64,000 nucleotides of DNA from NCBI GenBank assembly GCA_964389365.1, contig CAYMDO010000004.1, positions 1 through 64,000 of the forward strand, in the 5' to 3' direction. Shown here piece by piece: positions 7,966 through 16,513 of the stretch. A program made the translations under genes and the position numbers. The notes below the pieces were generated by a model that saw nothing but the letters and a program-made list of their open reading frames with translations, did no database searches and was not told the origin of the DNA. Source of the stretch: UBA993 sp964389365 (GTDB lineage: Bacteria > Bacillota > Dethiobacteria > DTU022). How positions within the stretch are numbered: the stretch's first letter is position 1; each line of letters starts with the position of its first letter.

Positions 7966-9159
7966 CTAAGTTGACGGGTTAATCTTCTTCTCGTAGAGGT
8001 AGTCTTCATAAATGTACATCAGCTCTTTGTCAAAAAGTGTCCTTTTTAAGTCAACTGTAATGCTGCGTACTGCCCTGAGAAGATCAGCCGCTTCTTCTTC
8101 GGACAGGTCGATACCGTATTCGACAAATTTCATTTTGATGGCTTTTGATCCGGAATGCTTTCCAATCACAATTTGTCTTTCCAGCCCAACATCTTCGGGG
8201 CTGAATATTTCGTAAGTGGCAGGGTTTTTTAGAACTCCGTCAGCGTGAATGCCAGATTCATGGGCAAAAGTGTTCGTGCCGACAATCGGTTTGCCCGGGT
8301 AAATTTGCCTGCCCGAAGCCCGGGATACATATTCGCATAGGTTGCGAAAATCCTTCGTATTTACCTCGAGGTTTACCTTATGGAGGTGTTTTAAGGCCAT
8401 AGCTACTTCTTCAAGGGCTGCATTGCCGGCTCTTTCCCCGAGACCGTTTACGGTTACGCCGATAAAGCGGGCCCCTGCCTTAATACCGGCCAGTGCATTA
8501 GCTGTGGCCATGCCGAAGTCATTATGGGTATGCATCTCAATATCCATATCGGTTTGTTTGATTAACTCTGTAATAGTCTCAAAAGTTTTGAAGGGTTCTA
8601 AGGCCCCGATGGTATCGCAGAAACGTAGACGATTGGCCCCGGCTGCCTTAGCCTGTTTGGCGAATTTTACCAAAAAGTCAAAATCACTGCGGGAAGCATC
8701 TTCCGCGTTCACTGAAATATAAAGGTCATGCTCTTTTGCAAATTCCACAGCCCTGATCATATTTTCCAGGACCCATTCTCTTGATGTCTGCAGCTTGTGA
8801 ATTATATGAATGTCAGAAGTAGAGATGGAAATCGCAACTGCATCAACGTTACAGTCGAGCGAATGCTTGAGATCCTCAATATTGGCCCTGTTCCAGGCCA
8901 TGATACTGGCATGGAGTTGATAGCCGGCAATTTCTTTAATAACCTCTTTTTCATCTCCACCCATAACCGGTATGCCAGCTTCGATCTGGTGAACCCCAAG
9001 GTTATCTAGCATTCTGGCAATCCGTAACTTTTCGCGGTTGGAGAAGACCACCCCAGCGGTTTGCTCTCCGTCGCGCAAAGTGGTATCAACCAACATAGGC
9101 ATATCCTTTTTAAGGCCTTCCTGAAAACGATTCAAGATCGGTAACGCCTCCTTGTTCAA
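7966..9159 (-). CDS. nifV: Homocitrate synthase-type (NifV-like) acyltransferase
   Basis: TIM-barrel HMGL/DRE family enzyme of 397 aa that condenses acetyl-CoA with a 2-oxoacid. DTTLRDGEQ near residue 24 is the DRE motif, and MHTHNDFGMA near 210 is the metal-binding HxH region; the following GLGERAGNAALEEV and the GIHADGVLKNP block are typical of NifV / AksA / isopropylmalate synthase relatives. The length is about that of NifV and lacks the LeuA regulatory domain, so feedback control by leucine is unlikely. It converges on the aconitase-family pair; together they would allow 2-oxoglutarate chain elongation or homocitrate metabolism. No nif genes are in the window, so the nifV symbol describes similarity and not nitrogenase cofactor synthesis. 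Confidence 0.82.
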   Translation of the reverse strand: MNKEALPILNRFQEGLKKDMPMLVDTTLRDGEQTAGVVFSNREKLRIARMLDNLGVHQIEAGIPVMGGDEKEVIKEIAGYQLHASIMAWNRANIEDLKHSLDCNVDAVAISISTSDIHIIHKLQTSREWVLENMIRAVEFAKEHDLYISVNAEDASRSDFDFLVKFAKQAKAAGANRLRFCDTIGALEPFKTFETITELIKQTDMDIEMHTHNDFGMATANALAGIKAGARFIGVTVNGLGERAGNAALEEVAMALKHLHKVNLEVNTKDFRNLCEYVSRASGRQIYPGKPIVGTNTFAHESGIHADGVLKNPATYEIFSPEDVGLERQIVIGKHSGSKAIKMKFVEYGIDLSEEEAADLLRAVRSITVDLKRTLFDKELMYIYEDYLYEKKINPST

Positions 9160-9235
9160 GTTGATTATTATCGTGCACGATAGATGGGGTTGTGTGCTAT
9201 GGCAACTCTATCATATCAGAGATTATCTGATCGAT

Positions 9236-10372
9236 CTACTTTTCAGGCGGATTTGGCCCAAAATATTGATAGTAATGTACTTTAATATTTCCGTTGTATA
9301 GCTTTCTGCGCCTTGACGCTTTCTGTCCAAAGTGGCTCTCAAATTTTTCGTGTGCTGTCAGGGTGTACCAGGACCAGGTATCAAGCGCTTTATAGGTATT
9401 GCCCATCTCCCGGTATAAAATTTCCACTTCGTTTTGATTCCCCAACCGCTCCCCGTAAGGCGGGTTACAAATTACTTTGCCGTATTTCTTTTTTGTGCTC
9501 AACTCTGAAAGTGGTTTGACCTGAAAGTGAATCTGTTCGCCGACTCCTGCCTCAGCAGCATTATTGCGTGCGTTTTTAATTGCCGCCGGATTGACGTCGG
9601 TTCCGCACAGATCTAATATTTGTTTGCTATCGATTAAATCGTGTGTTTCCCTGCGAGCTTCATGCCAAAATATTTTTGGGATTGTTGGCCATTCTTCAGC
9701 AGCAAAATTACGGTTTATTCCCGGGGCAATATTTTGGCCAATCAAAGCAGCTTCAATCGGAATAGTGCCTGACCCGCAAAATGGATCGAGCAACGTTATT
9801 TTTGGCTGCCACCGGGCAATCAAAACCAGGGCTGCAGCAAGCGTTTCCCTTATCGGCGCTCTGCTTCCCGACCGGCGGTAGCCGCGTTTGTGTAACCCCG
9901 CTCCGCTGGTATCGATTGTCAATGTGGCAATATCCCTGAGAAGCGAAACCTCAACCCGGTATAGTGGTCCGTCTTCTTTGAACCAACTTGTTTTATAGCA
10001 GTTTTTCATGCTTTCTACTATCGCTTTCTTAACGATCGCCTGGCTGTCAGATATACTAAATAGAGTAGACTGAACAGACTTTCCGTCTACCGGAAAAGCG
10101 GCATCCCGGGGGATTATTTCCGGCCAGGGCAAAGCTTTGGTCTGCTTAAAAAGGTCATCGAAAGTATTCGCTTTAAACTCGCCAACTTTTAATCTTACCC
10201 GGTCGGCAGTACGCAACCACAAATTTGATCGGCAGATAGCGCTTAAGTCAGCAGTAAAAGTGACTTTGCCATTTTCAACAATCTGATCTTTATAGCCTAG
10301 ATTGCTAAGTTCCCTGACAACCAGTGCTTCAAGCCCAAAAGAACAAGTAGCGATTAACGATATGTTATTCAT
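9236..10372 (-). CDS. THUMP-domain class I RNA methyltransferase (RlmL N-half-like)
   Basis: SAM-dependent N2-guanine methyltransferase of about 378 aa, in the YpsC / RlmL group acting on 23S rRNA. An N-terminal ferredoxin-like plus THUMP region (1-160) precedes a Rossmann domain with LDPFCGSGTIPIEAA near 190-205 and the catalytic NPPYGER motif near 300. Start ATG 10372 is preferred: GAGG lies 6 nt before it, whereas the ATG at 10384 sits on top of that site. Stand-alone gene. The exact rRNA position is inferred from family only. Confidence 0.87.
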   Translation of the reverse strand: MNNISLIATCSFGLEALVVRELSNLGYKDQIVENGKVTFTADLSAICRSNLWLRTADRVRLKVGEFKANTFDDLFKQTKALPWPEIIPRDAAFPVDGKSVQSTLFSISDSQAIVKKAIVESMKNCYKTSWFKEDGPLYRVEVSLLRDIATLTIDTSGAGLHKRGYRRSGSRAPIRETLAAALVLIARWQPKITLLDPFCGSGTIPIEAALIGQNIAPGINRNFAAEEWPTIPKIFWHEARRETHDLIDSKQILDLCGTDVNPAAIKNARNNAAEAGVGEQIHFQVKPLSELSTKKKYGKVICNPPYGERLGNQNEVEILYREMGNTYKALDTWSWYTLTAHEKFESHFGQKASRRRKLYNGNIKVHYYQYFGPNPPEK

Positions 10373-10550
10373 AAAAATCCTCATCCTAACTTAACATTTT
10401 TTAATATCGAGAGCATAGCAGTAAACAGGAAATTGTGTCAAACAATGAAGCTCAATAATGACATCAATGTAACAGTATGTGAACATTGATAGATCAAGTA
10501 AATTATTTATAACGATTATTGATGCGGGCTTTTAGGTTTTGCCGTAAATG

Positions 10551-10577
10551 CAGGAAATACTTTTGGCTTGCCGAATA
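10551..10577 (+). repeat. CAGGA-N-GAATA intergenic motif, copy 1
   Basis: CAGGAA at 10551 is followed 22 nt later by GAATA at 10573, with TTGCC just before the second half. The same layout is found at 27428, 44777 and 60468, always between genes and upstream of a plus-strand gene. Here it lies 56 nt before the CBS-pair gene. Confidence 0.45.
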
Positions 10578-10628
10578 ATTAAAATAATAATAACATTATG
10601 CAAAATTAGGAAAAAGGAGGCTTGGATT

Positions 10629-11099
10629 ATGTTTTTGGCCAAGGATATCATGACTGCGGCAACTATTACTGTTAATAAGTACAACCATGTTAAGGCTGCT
10701 TTGGATTTACTTGCCGAACACAATATAAGTGGCCTTACGGTTATTGATGAAGAGAATAAAGTAATTGGGATCATTTCCGGTAGTGATATTTTGCGTTATT
10801 CTAACCAAAAAAACATAGTGCCAAAGTCCGGCAGCTCTATTTGGGTTTCACCGTACGCCGATAGCGATGATTTTGCTCTCATTCGCAGTGGTTTAGAGGT
10901 TTTACACCGGACAACAATTGAACAGATAATGACTAAAAATGTTTATACAGTCAAAAGGGATACACCGGTTTCAGATGTTGCCAAGCTGATGATCAGCAAA
11001 ACCATTAACCGGGTTCCTGTCGTTGATGATGCAGGAGTACTGCTTGGGATTATCTCCAGAGCCGATATAGTTAAATTTATGGCCGGTACTGAAAGCTGA
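10629..11099 (+). CDS. CBS-domain-pair protein
   Basis: A 156-aa protein made only of two CBS motifs (about 8-60 and 95-150), each starting with the usual IM-x-VT pattern (DIMTAATITV; QIMTKNVYTV) and ending in GIIS-x-(S/R)-A/SDI. Such modules bind adenine nucleotides (AMP, ATP, SAM, NADH) and act as energy sensors, usually dimerising into a disc. An insertion between the two halves (about 60-95) is longer than minimal. ATG 10629 has an ideal AAGGAGG 8 nt upstream. No effector domain is fused, so it probably regulates another protein in trans. Confidence 0.85.
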   Translation: MFLAKDIMTAATITVNKYNHVKAALDLLAEHNISGLTVIDEENKVIGIISGSDILRYSNQKNIVPKSGSSIWVSPYADSDDFALIRSGLEVLHRTTIEQIMTKNVYTVKRDTPVSDVAKLMISKTINRVPVVDDAGVLLGIISRADIVKFMAGTES

Positions 11100-11169
11100 T
11101 TTTACCGGTTACAGGTTTTTTTGATAGTTGTTATTACCTTGGTTGCCCTGCTTTTTTTTGTCTATTGTC

Positions 11170-11198
11170 TTGACGCTTTTTGTATGATGGATTAAAAT
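11170..11198 (+). promoter_or_regulatory. Promoter of the gatCAB operon
   Basis: TTGACG (11170-11175), 17-nt spacer, TAAAAT (11193-11198). Start of transcription would fall near 11205, giving a leader of about 160 nt that contains the hairpin at 11305-11340. Confidence 0.6.
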
Positions 11199-11285
11199 TA
11201 TCCTGTGAAAAACTTAAATTACAGCGTAAAAAACAGACTACTATCATTATTGTCTAGGGATTTGAGAATAGGGCCTGTAAAAAAT

Positions 11286-11337
11286 GTAAACCGACAAGAA
11301 CTCCTAAACCGGCTCAAAAAGCCGGTTTACTCGTTTT
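11286..11337 (+). terminator. Terminator / possible attenuator in gatC leader
   Basis: A 10-bp GC-rich stem (11305-11314 with 11320-11329, loop CAAAA) is followed by CGTTTTT, an intrinsic terminator lying inside the transcribed leader of gatC rather than after a gene. GTAAACCG at 11286-11293 is complementary to CGGTTTAC at 11323-11330, so it can compete for the 3' arm and act as an antiterminator. That layout is what an attenuator needs; the sensed signal is unknown and no T-box sequence is present. Confidence 0.5.
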
Positions 11338-11367
11338 TGTGTAATTATTTGCAAAAGGAGAGAGAAA

Positions 11368-11664
11368 ATGACCAAGAATTTCCAAGATGAAGTAGAACAT
11401 GTCTCCAGATTAGCCCGTCAAATGCTCGCGCAGGATGAAAAGGAACAGATGGCGGTTCAGCTGCAGAGCATCCTCGGGGTTGCGAAAAAAATACAAAATA
11501 TTGACACATCGGGAATTGAACCAACATCACATACAAATAGCCTGCCGGCAGCCTTGAGGGAAGATGTAGTGAGACCGTCTTTGCCGGTTGATCAGGTTAT
11601 GCAAAACGCTCCTAAAAGGAATGGGAACTATTTTCAGGTGCCGAGGATTATAGTTGGTGAATAG
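11368..11664 (+). CDS. gatC: Asp/Glu-tRNA amidotransferase subunit C
   Basis: Small 98-aa subunit that wraps around GatA and stabilises the GatCAB complex, which converts Glu-tRNA(Gln) and Asp-tRNA(Asn) to the amidated forms in the cytosol. Family features are the N-terminal helix VEHVSRLARQML, an IDTSGIEPTSH stretch near 47 and a C-terminal NGNYFQVPRII. AAAGGAGAG precedes the ATG. First gene of gatCAB, then purA. Confidence 0.92.
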   Translation: MTKNFQDEVEHVSRLARQMLAQDEKEQMAVQLQSILGVAKKIQNIDTSGIEPTSHTNSLPAALREDVVRPSLPVDQVMQNAPKRNGNYFQVPRIIVGE

Positions 11665-11699
11665 GTTGTTGATTTTTATCTACAGGATAGAGGTCAGAG

Positions 11700-13181
11700 A
11701 TGGAATTGTTTGAAAAAACGGCAGCTGGTTTAAGTCAGATGCTGGTAAAAAAAGAGGTCAGCGCGGTTGAAGTGACGCATAGCTTCCTGAACAGGATAGG
11801 CGTTTTGGATCCTCTGCTTAAAGCATATATTACTCAAACGCCGGAAGTCGCTCTAAGAACTGCCGCAGAAGTTGACCAGAAAAGGCAAAGTGGTTTAAGT
11901 TTGCATCCCCTGGCTGGGGTTCCGATTGCTATTAAGGATAATATCTGCACGAAAGACATAAAGACTACCTGTGCATCCAGGATTCTCGAGAATTACCACC
12001 CTCCCTTTGATGCAACTGTGGTTGCTGCCTTGAAAGCAGTAGGGATGCCATTGCTCGGTAAAACAAACATGGATGAATTTGCGATGGGGTCATCTACGGA
12101 AAACTCAGCTTTTTTTACCAGCCGCAATCCCTGGGATCAGGAACGAGTACCGGGGGGTTCAAGCGGTGGCTCGGCTGTGGCGGTTGCGGCCGGAATGGCA
12201 CCCCTGGCGCTGGGTTCTGACACCGGAGGTTCCGTTCGTCAGCCGGCTTCTTTTTGCGGGCTTATTGGTCTAAGGCCAACTTATGGAAGGGTATCGCGTT
12301 ATGGATTGATAGCATTTGCTTCCTCACTCGATCAAATTGGCCCCCTGGCCGTTACTGCTGAAGATGCAGCCCTGTTGCTCGGTGTCATTGCCGGATATGA
12401 CTGCCTTGATTCAACATCTTTGCCGGATGTTGTTCCCGACTATTCCAAGGAACTGGGAGCGGTAACCAAGGGCATCAGGATTGGTTTAATCAGGGAAAAT
12501 GTAGATCAGCAGTTTGATCCGGAAGTTAATGCTGCTGTAAAAAGTAAGTTAACATTGCTCGAACAATATGGCGCTGTTGTCGGTGAAGTATCCCTGCCCC
12601 TTACCGATTATGGCCTGAGTGCCTACTATCTGATCGCACCTTCGGAAGCAAGCTCCAATTTAGGCCGTTACGACGGGGTACGATACGGTTACAGAGCTGA
12701 AAGCCGGCACTTGGAAGAGATGTTTGGCAATACCAGGGGAGAAGGATTTGGAGCAGAGGTGAAACGCCGGATCATGATTGGCACTTACGCCTTGAGCGCC
12801 GGCTATTACGACGCCTACTATCTTAAAGCGATGCAGGTCAGAACCTTGATCCGACGTGATTATGAAAAAGCTTTTAAAAGCTTTGACCTGATTCTCGGCG
12901 CTACGACACCGACGCCGGCATTTAAAATTGGAGAAAAGTCGGATGATCCCTTACAGATGTATCTTTCGGACATTTGTAATGTTAACGATGCCCTGGCTGG
13001 CATCCCTTCAATTTCAGTTCCAATCGGTTTGCATACATCAGGGCTGCCAATGGGAATGCAGATCTCTGCCCCGCCTTCCGGTGAGAAGCTGCTGCTTACA
13101 GTAGCGCATTTTCTTGACGGACAAAAAAGAAATACACTGCTACGTCCGCAACTTGAGATCAGTGAAGGGGGCAGAAAATAA
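11700..13181 (+). CDS. gatA: Asp/Glu-tRNA amidotransferase subunit A
   Basis: Amidase-signature subunit of 493 aa that releases ammonia from glutamine for GatB. The catalytic Ser-cisSer-Lys centre is visible: Lys in PIAIKDNI near 78, the Gly/Ser-rich PGGSSGGSA near 151-159 and GSDTGGSVRQPA near 172-183. C-terminal residues MGMQISAPP are typical. It overlaps gatB by one base (TAATG), so the stoichiometry of A and B is set by coupling. Confidence 0.95.
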   Translation: MELFEKTAAGLSQMLVKKEVSAVEVTHSFLNRIGVLDPLLKAYITQTPEVALRTAAEVDQKRQSGLSLHPLAGVPIAIKDNICTKDIKTTCASRILENYHPPFDATVVAALKAVGMPLLGKTNMDEFAMGSSTENSAFFTSRNPWDQERVPGGSSGGSAVAVAAGMAPLALGSDTGGSVRQPASFCGLIGLRPTYGRVSRYGLIAFASSLDQIGPLAVTAEDAALLLGVIAGYDCLDSTSLPDVVPDYSKELGAVTKGIRIGLIRENVDQQFDPEVNAAVKSKLTLLEQYGAVVGEVSLPLTDYGLSAYYLIAPSEASSNLGRYDGVRYGYRAESRHLEEMFGNTRGEGFGAEVKRRIMIGTYALSAGYYDAYYLKAMQVRTLIRRDYEKAFKSFDLILGATTPTPAFKIGEKSDDPLQMYLSDICNVNDALAGIPSISVPIGLHTSGLPMGMQISAPPSGEKLLLTVAHFLDGQKRNTLLRPQLEISEGGRK

Positions 13182-14617
13182 TGGGTAATTATGAAACCGT
13201 AATTGGGCTTGAAATACATGTTGAGCTGCAAACTGCTTCCAAGCTGTTTTGTGGCTGCAGCGCCGGGTTTGGCGGTGAGCCCAATTCGAACTGCTGTCCT
13301 GTCTGTCTTGGGTTGCCAGGCAGTCTGCCTGTTTTTAACCGTCGGGCGATTGAGTTGGCTGTTACTTCAGCGCTTGCCCTGAACAGTGAAGTTCAGGAGA
13401 AAAGTCGTTTTGACCGCAAGAATTACTTTTATCCTGACTTACCAAAGGCTTACCAGGTATCACAGTATGATCAACCGCTGGCTAAAGGTGGCTTCCTGGA
13501 TTTTCGTGTTAATAATGAAATCAGGCGTATTTATCTTGAGCGGGTTCACCTCGAAGAAGAAGCCGGTAAGCTTTTACATGCCGGGGAATCGATTCTTGAT
13601 GCCGAATATTCACTGGTTGATTATAACAGGGCAGGCATTCCTTTGCTTGAAATTGTTACCAAGCCCGAATTAAGCTCCGGAAGCGAGGCGCGGCTTTTCC
13701 TTGAAAACTTGCGTTTGCTTTTGCTCTACGCTGGTGTTTCTGATTGTAAAATGGAAGAAGGTTCCCTGCGTTGTGATGCCAATATTTCACTTAGGCTTGC
13801 CGGCTCACAGGAACTTGGCACCAAGGCTGAAGTCAAGAATATGAATTCTTTCAAAGCGGTTGAGGCGGCACTAGATTTTGAAGCGGCAAGACAGGGAAAA
13901 ATCTTAAATTCTGGCGGCAGGGTAGATCAGGAAACCTGTCACTGGAATGAGGAAACAAGAGAAACCATACCGCTCAGGGGTAAAGAGGGTTCTTCCGATT
14001 ATCGTTATTTCCCTGAACCTGATCTTTTACCACTGCAGATTGAGGAACCTTTGGTTAAAATGCTTGCAGCCTCGCTTCCGGAACTTCCGCTGATGCGTTT
14101 TCAGCGTTTGCTTGACAAGTATAATTTGCCTGAGAGCGAAGCGCAGCTTTTTGTAGAGAACCGGGAATTGGGTGATTTTTTCGAAAACGCCGCTAAAAAT
14201 TACAGTAACTATCGCAACCTGGCCAACTGGGTTCAGGGTGATTTTCTCTTTCAGGCGCGTGAAAGTGGCTGCCAGCTCAAAAAAATGCTCCCGGACCATC
14301 TATTGGAGATATTGTCCCTGCTGGATAGCGGAGAGATTAATCGTCCGGTTGCAAAAAAACTGCTGGCCGAGTCGTTTAAGGGTGGAAGCAGTCCCGGCGA
14401 TCTGGTTGCTGAAAAGAACCTGGGACAGATCGCGGGCAGGGAACAGCTAATGTCCCTGGTTAACCAGGTTATTGCCGAAAATCCTGAAGCGGTAGAAAAT
14501 TTTTTGCGGGGCAAAGATAAAGCGATTGCTTTTTTGGTTGGAAAAGTAATGGCATTAAGCAGTGGAAGGGCTGATCCGGGCGAACTAAATCGGTTGTTCA
14601 GGGATATACTTAGGTAA
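13181..14617 (+). CDS. gatB: Asp/Glu-tRNA amidotransferase subunit B
   Basis: tRNA-binding kinase/amidotransferase subunit of 478 aa. Starts with the family signature GLEIHVELQT (about residue 6-15); CGC at 22-24 and CCPVCLG at 36-42 supply the zinc ligands; LEIVTKPE near 158 and the C-terminal helical/YqeY-like tail domain (from about 330) follow. Coupled to gatA by a 1-base overlap. Normal length and no anomaly. Confidence 0.95.
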   Translation: MGNYETVIGLEIHVELQTASKLFCGCSAGFGGEPNSNCCPVCLGLPGSLPVFNRRAIELAVTSALALNSEVQEKSRFDRKNYFYPDLPKAYQVSQYDQPLAKGGFLDFRVNNEIRRIYLERVHLEEEAGKLLHAGESILDAEYSLVDYNRAGIPLLEIVTKPELSSGSEARLFLENLRLLLLYAGVSDCKMEEGSLRCDANISLRLAGSQELGTKAEVKNMNSFKAVEAALDFEAARQGKILNSGGRVDQETCHWNEETRETIPLRGKEGSSDYRYFPEPDLLPLQIEEPLVKMLAASLPELPLMRFQRLLDKYNLPESEAQLFVENRELGDFFENAAKNYSNYRNLANWVQGDFLFQARESGCQLKKMLPDHLLEILSLLDSGEINRPVAKKLLAESFKGGSSPGDLVAEKNLGQIAGREQLMSLVNQVIAENPEAVENFLRGKDKAIAFLVGKVMALSSGRADPGELNRLFRDILR

Positions 14618-14621
14618 ATGA

Positions 14622-15959
14622 ATGGATGTGAAGCAAATGGATCCAGTTAACAGCCTGGTCATTGTTGGCGCCCAGTGGGGAGATGAAGGGAAGGGTAAAG
14701 TGATCGATTACCTTTCTGCTAAAGCTGATCTTGTTGCCCGTTTTCAGGGTGGCGACAATGCGGGTCATACAGTTGTCTATGGAGCGAACATTTTTAAGCT
14801 GCATCATGTCCCTTCCGGAATTCTTAACCCGGGGACGATTTGCCTTCTTGGTAATGGAATGGTAATTAACCCGCTGGTACTGGTCAGGGAACTTGGTGAG
14901 CTGGAAAAGCGGGGAATTACCACCTCTAATTTACGGATCAGCTCAAAAGCGCATTTGATTATGGCTTACCACCAGGCGCTTGATCTGGCAAATGAGGAAT
15001 TGCTCGCCGATAATAAGATCGGCACTACCGGCCGTGGGATTGGCCCTGCTTATGCTGATAAAATGTTAAGAAGGGGTATCAGGGCCAACTCTTTAGCCGA
15101 TTCTGTCCTATTTGAAAAATGTCTGGCAGAGGTTTTACCGCTCCAAAACATGATTCTGAAAAATATTTTCGGACATACTGGCTTTGATTTAAATGAGCTG
15201 CTTACTCTCTACCAGCCTGTTTTAAAGAGGTTAGGGCCCCTGGTTACGGATACAGCCAAGTTACTCGACGAACAGATAACAGCGGGGAAAAAAGTCTTAT
15301 TTGAAGGGGCACAGGGGGCTTTACTGGACATTGACCACGGTACTTATCCCTATGTAACTTCCTCATCAACGGTAGCGGCGGCGGCTGCAAGCGGGACCGG
15401 TATAGGGCCGGCAAGCGTAAGAAGGGTTCTAGGAGTAATCAAGGCTTATACCACTAGAGTAGGAGAAGGGCCTTTTCCAACCGAAGATTTATCTGAAGCT
15501 GGCGATCATCTGAGAGAACAAGGTTGTGAGTACGGTACAACTACCGGTAGGCCGCGCCGCTGTGGGTGGTTTGATGCGGTAATAGCCCGCTATGCGGCTA
15601 AAATTAATGGTTTAACCGGGTTGGCTGTTACTAAGCTGGATGTTTTAAGCGGTATGGAAGTGATTAAACTGGCTGTAGGCTATCGCTGTCGTGGTCTCGA
15701 GATCGATTATTTCCCGGAGGGAGTCCAGGATTTGTATCAATGCGAACCGCTGTACCTGACTTTCCCCGGCTGGGATGAAGATCTTTCAAGGATTCGCGCT
15801 TACGCAGATCTGCCGGCTGCGGCAAAACATTTTCTGGGAACCTTAGAAGATGCTGTCGGAGTCAGGATAGATCTGGTATCAGTTGGCCCGGATCGCTTAC
15901 AGACAATTGTCTGTAAAGGTTCGCAGGTTGAAATTTGGAGCAGTGCCAGGCAGGAATAA
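14622..15959 (+). CDS. purA: Adenylosuccinate synthetase
   Basis: GTP-dependent ligation of IMP and aspartate, the first committed step to AMP. GAQWGDEGKGK near residue 15-25 is the phosphate-binding loop, GDNAGHTVV follows, and GTTGRPRRCGW near 308 is the IMP/aspartate region. 445 aa against the usual 425-430, the excess being about 10 residues N-terminal. ATG 14622 lies 5 bp after gatB; ATG 14637 is an equally possible start. Likely co-transcribed with gatCAB. Confidence 0.95.
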   Translation: MDVKQMDPVNSLVIVGAQWGDEGKGKVIDYLSAKADLVARFQGGDNAGHTVVYGANIFKLHHVPSGILNPGTICLLGNGMVINPLVLVRELGELEKRGITTSNLRISSKAHLIMAYHQALDLANEELLADNKIGTTGRGIGPAYADKMLRRGIRANSLADSVLFEKCLAEVLPLQNMILKNIFGHTGFDLNELLTLYQPVLKRLGPLVTDTAKLLDEQITAGKKVLFEGAQGALLDIDHGTYPYVTSSSTVAAAAASGTGIGPASVRRVLGVIKAYTTRVGEGPFPTEDLSEAGDHLREQGCEYGTTTGRPRRCGWFDAVIARYAAKINGLTGLAVTKLDVLSGMEVIKLAVGYRCRGLEIDYFPEGVQDLYQCEPLYLTFPGWDEDLSRIRAYADLPAAAKHFLGTLEDAVGVRIDLVSVGPDRLQTIVCKGSQVEIWSSARQE

Positions 15960-16012
15960 AGGCCGGAATAGTAGAATTATTTAGCTTATATTTTTTTGGG
16001 GAGGGATGGATT

Positions 16013-16513
16013 TTGCATAGCCTGAAAGTGGCGGTCAAGATAATAATCGGCTTTATGTTTTCAATGACAATCTTAATCGGTTTTTTAACGACGTCGCTCT
16101 TTGGCGTAAAAGCTTCCGATACAGTAAGGTTGATTGTGACAGAGGCAACCGGTTTAAGGCGGGACATGGTGATTTTTCATGCTGACCTGCAGCCTTTGGT
16201 CATTCATAATGTTTTTTGGGTCTGTCTTGCATCAATCGGTTTTATGCTAATCTTCTTGTATTTTATCGATCACAGTTTTAAAGCACTGATGGGGCCGGGT
16301 GTACTTTGTATTGCGATTACTCTGTTTTTAGCGGCAACTATGTCTGTACTTCATGATAATATCTACGAATATATTGGCCCGGTTACGGAGGTTTATGTAA
16401 AAACAGCCGTAGATCGATTCACTAATACTGCTGTCGGCGTAATTACCCTGGGCTTGCTGCTCGTAGCTGCTTCCCTGTGGGGTGATCGGCTTTTTAAGAA
16501 AGCCAGGCAATAA
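16013..16513 (+). CDS. Unknown four-helix membrane protein
   Basis: About 166 aa with four hydrophobic segments (near residues 7-30, 62-82, 90-110 and 130-152) and few charged residues between them. I recognise no family. The TTG at 16013 is chosen because GGGGAGGG lies 7 nt before it; the frame is open further upstream into purA but has no ribosome site there. It ends inside the next gene (32-bp overlap with the GH36-like reading frame), suggesting one transcript. Role unknown. Confidence 0.6.
   Translation: MHSLKVAVKIIIGFMFSMTILIGFLTTSLFGVKASDTVRLIVTEATGLRRDMVIFHADLQPLVIHNVFWVCLASIGFMLIFLYFIDHSFKALMGPGVLCIAITLFLAATMSVLHDNIYEYIGPVTEVYVKTAVDRFTNTAVGVITLGLLLVAASLWGDRLFKKARQ

Noticed and set aside
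10457..10492. TCAATGT ... ACATTGA inverted repeat between divergent genes
   Set aside because: 7-bp arms with 12-nt spacing in AT-rich DNA can be chance; no repeat copy seen elsewhere.
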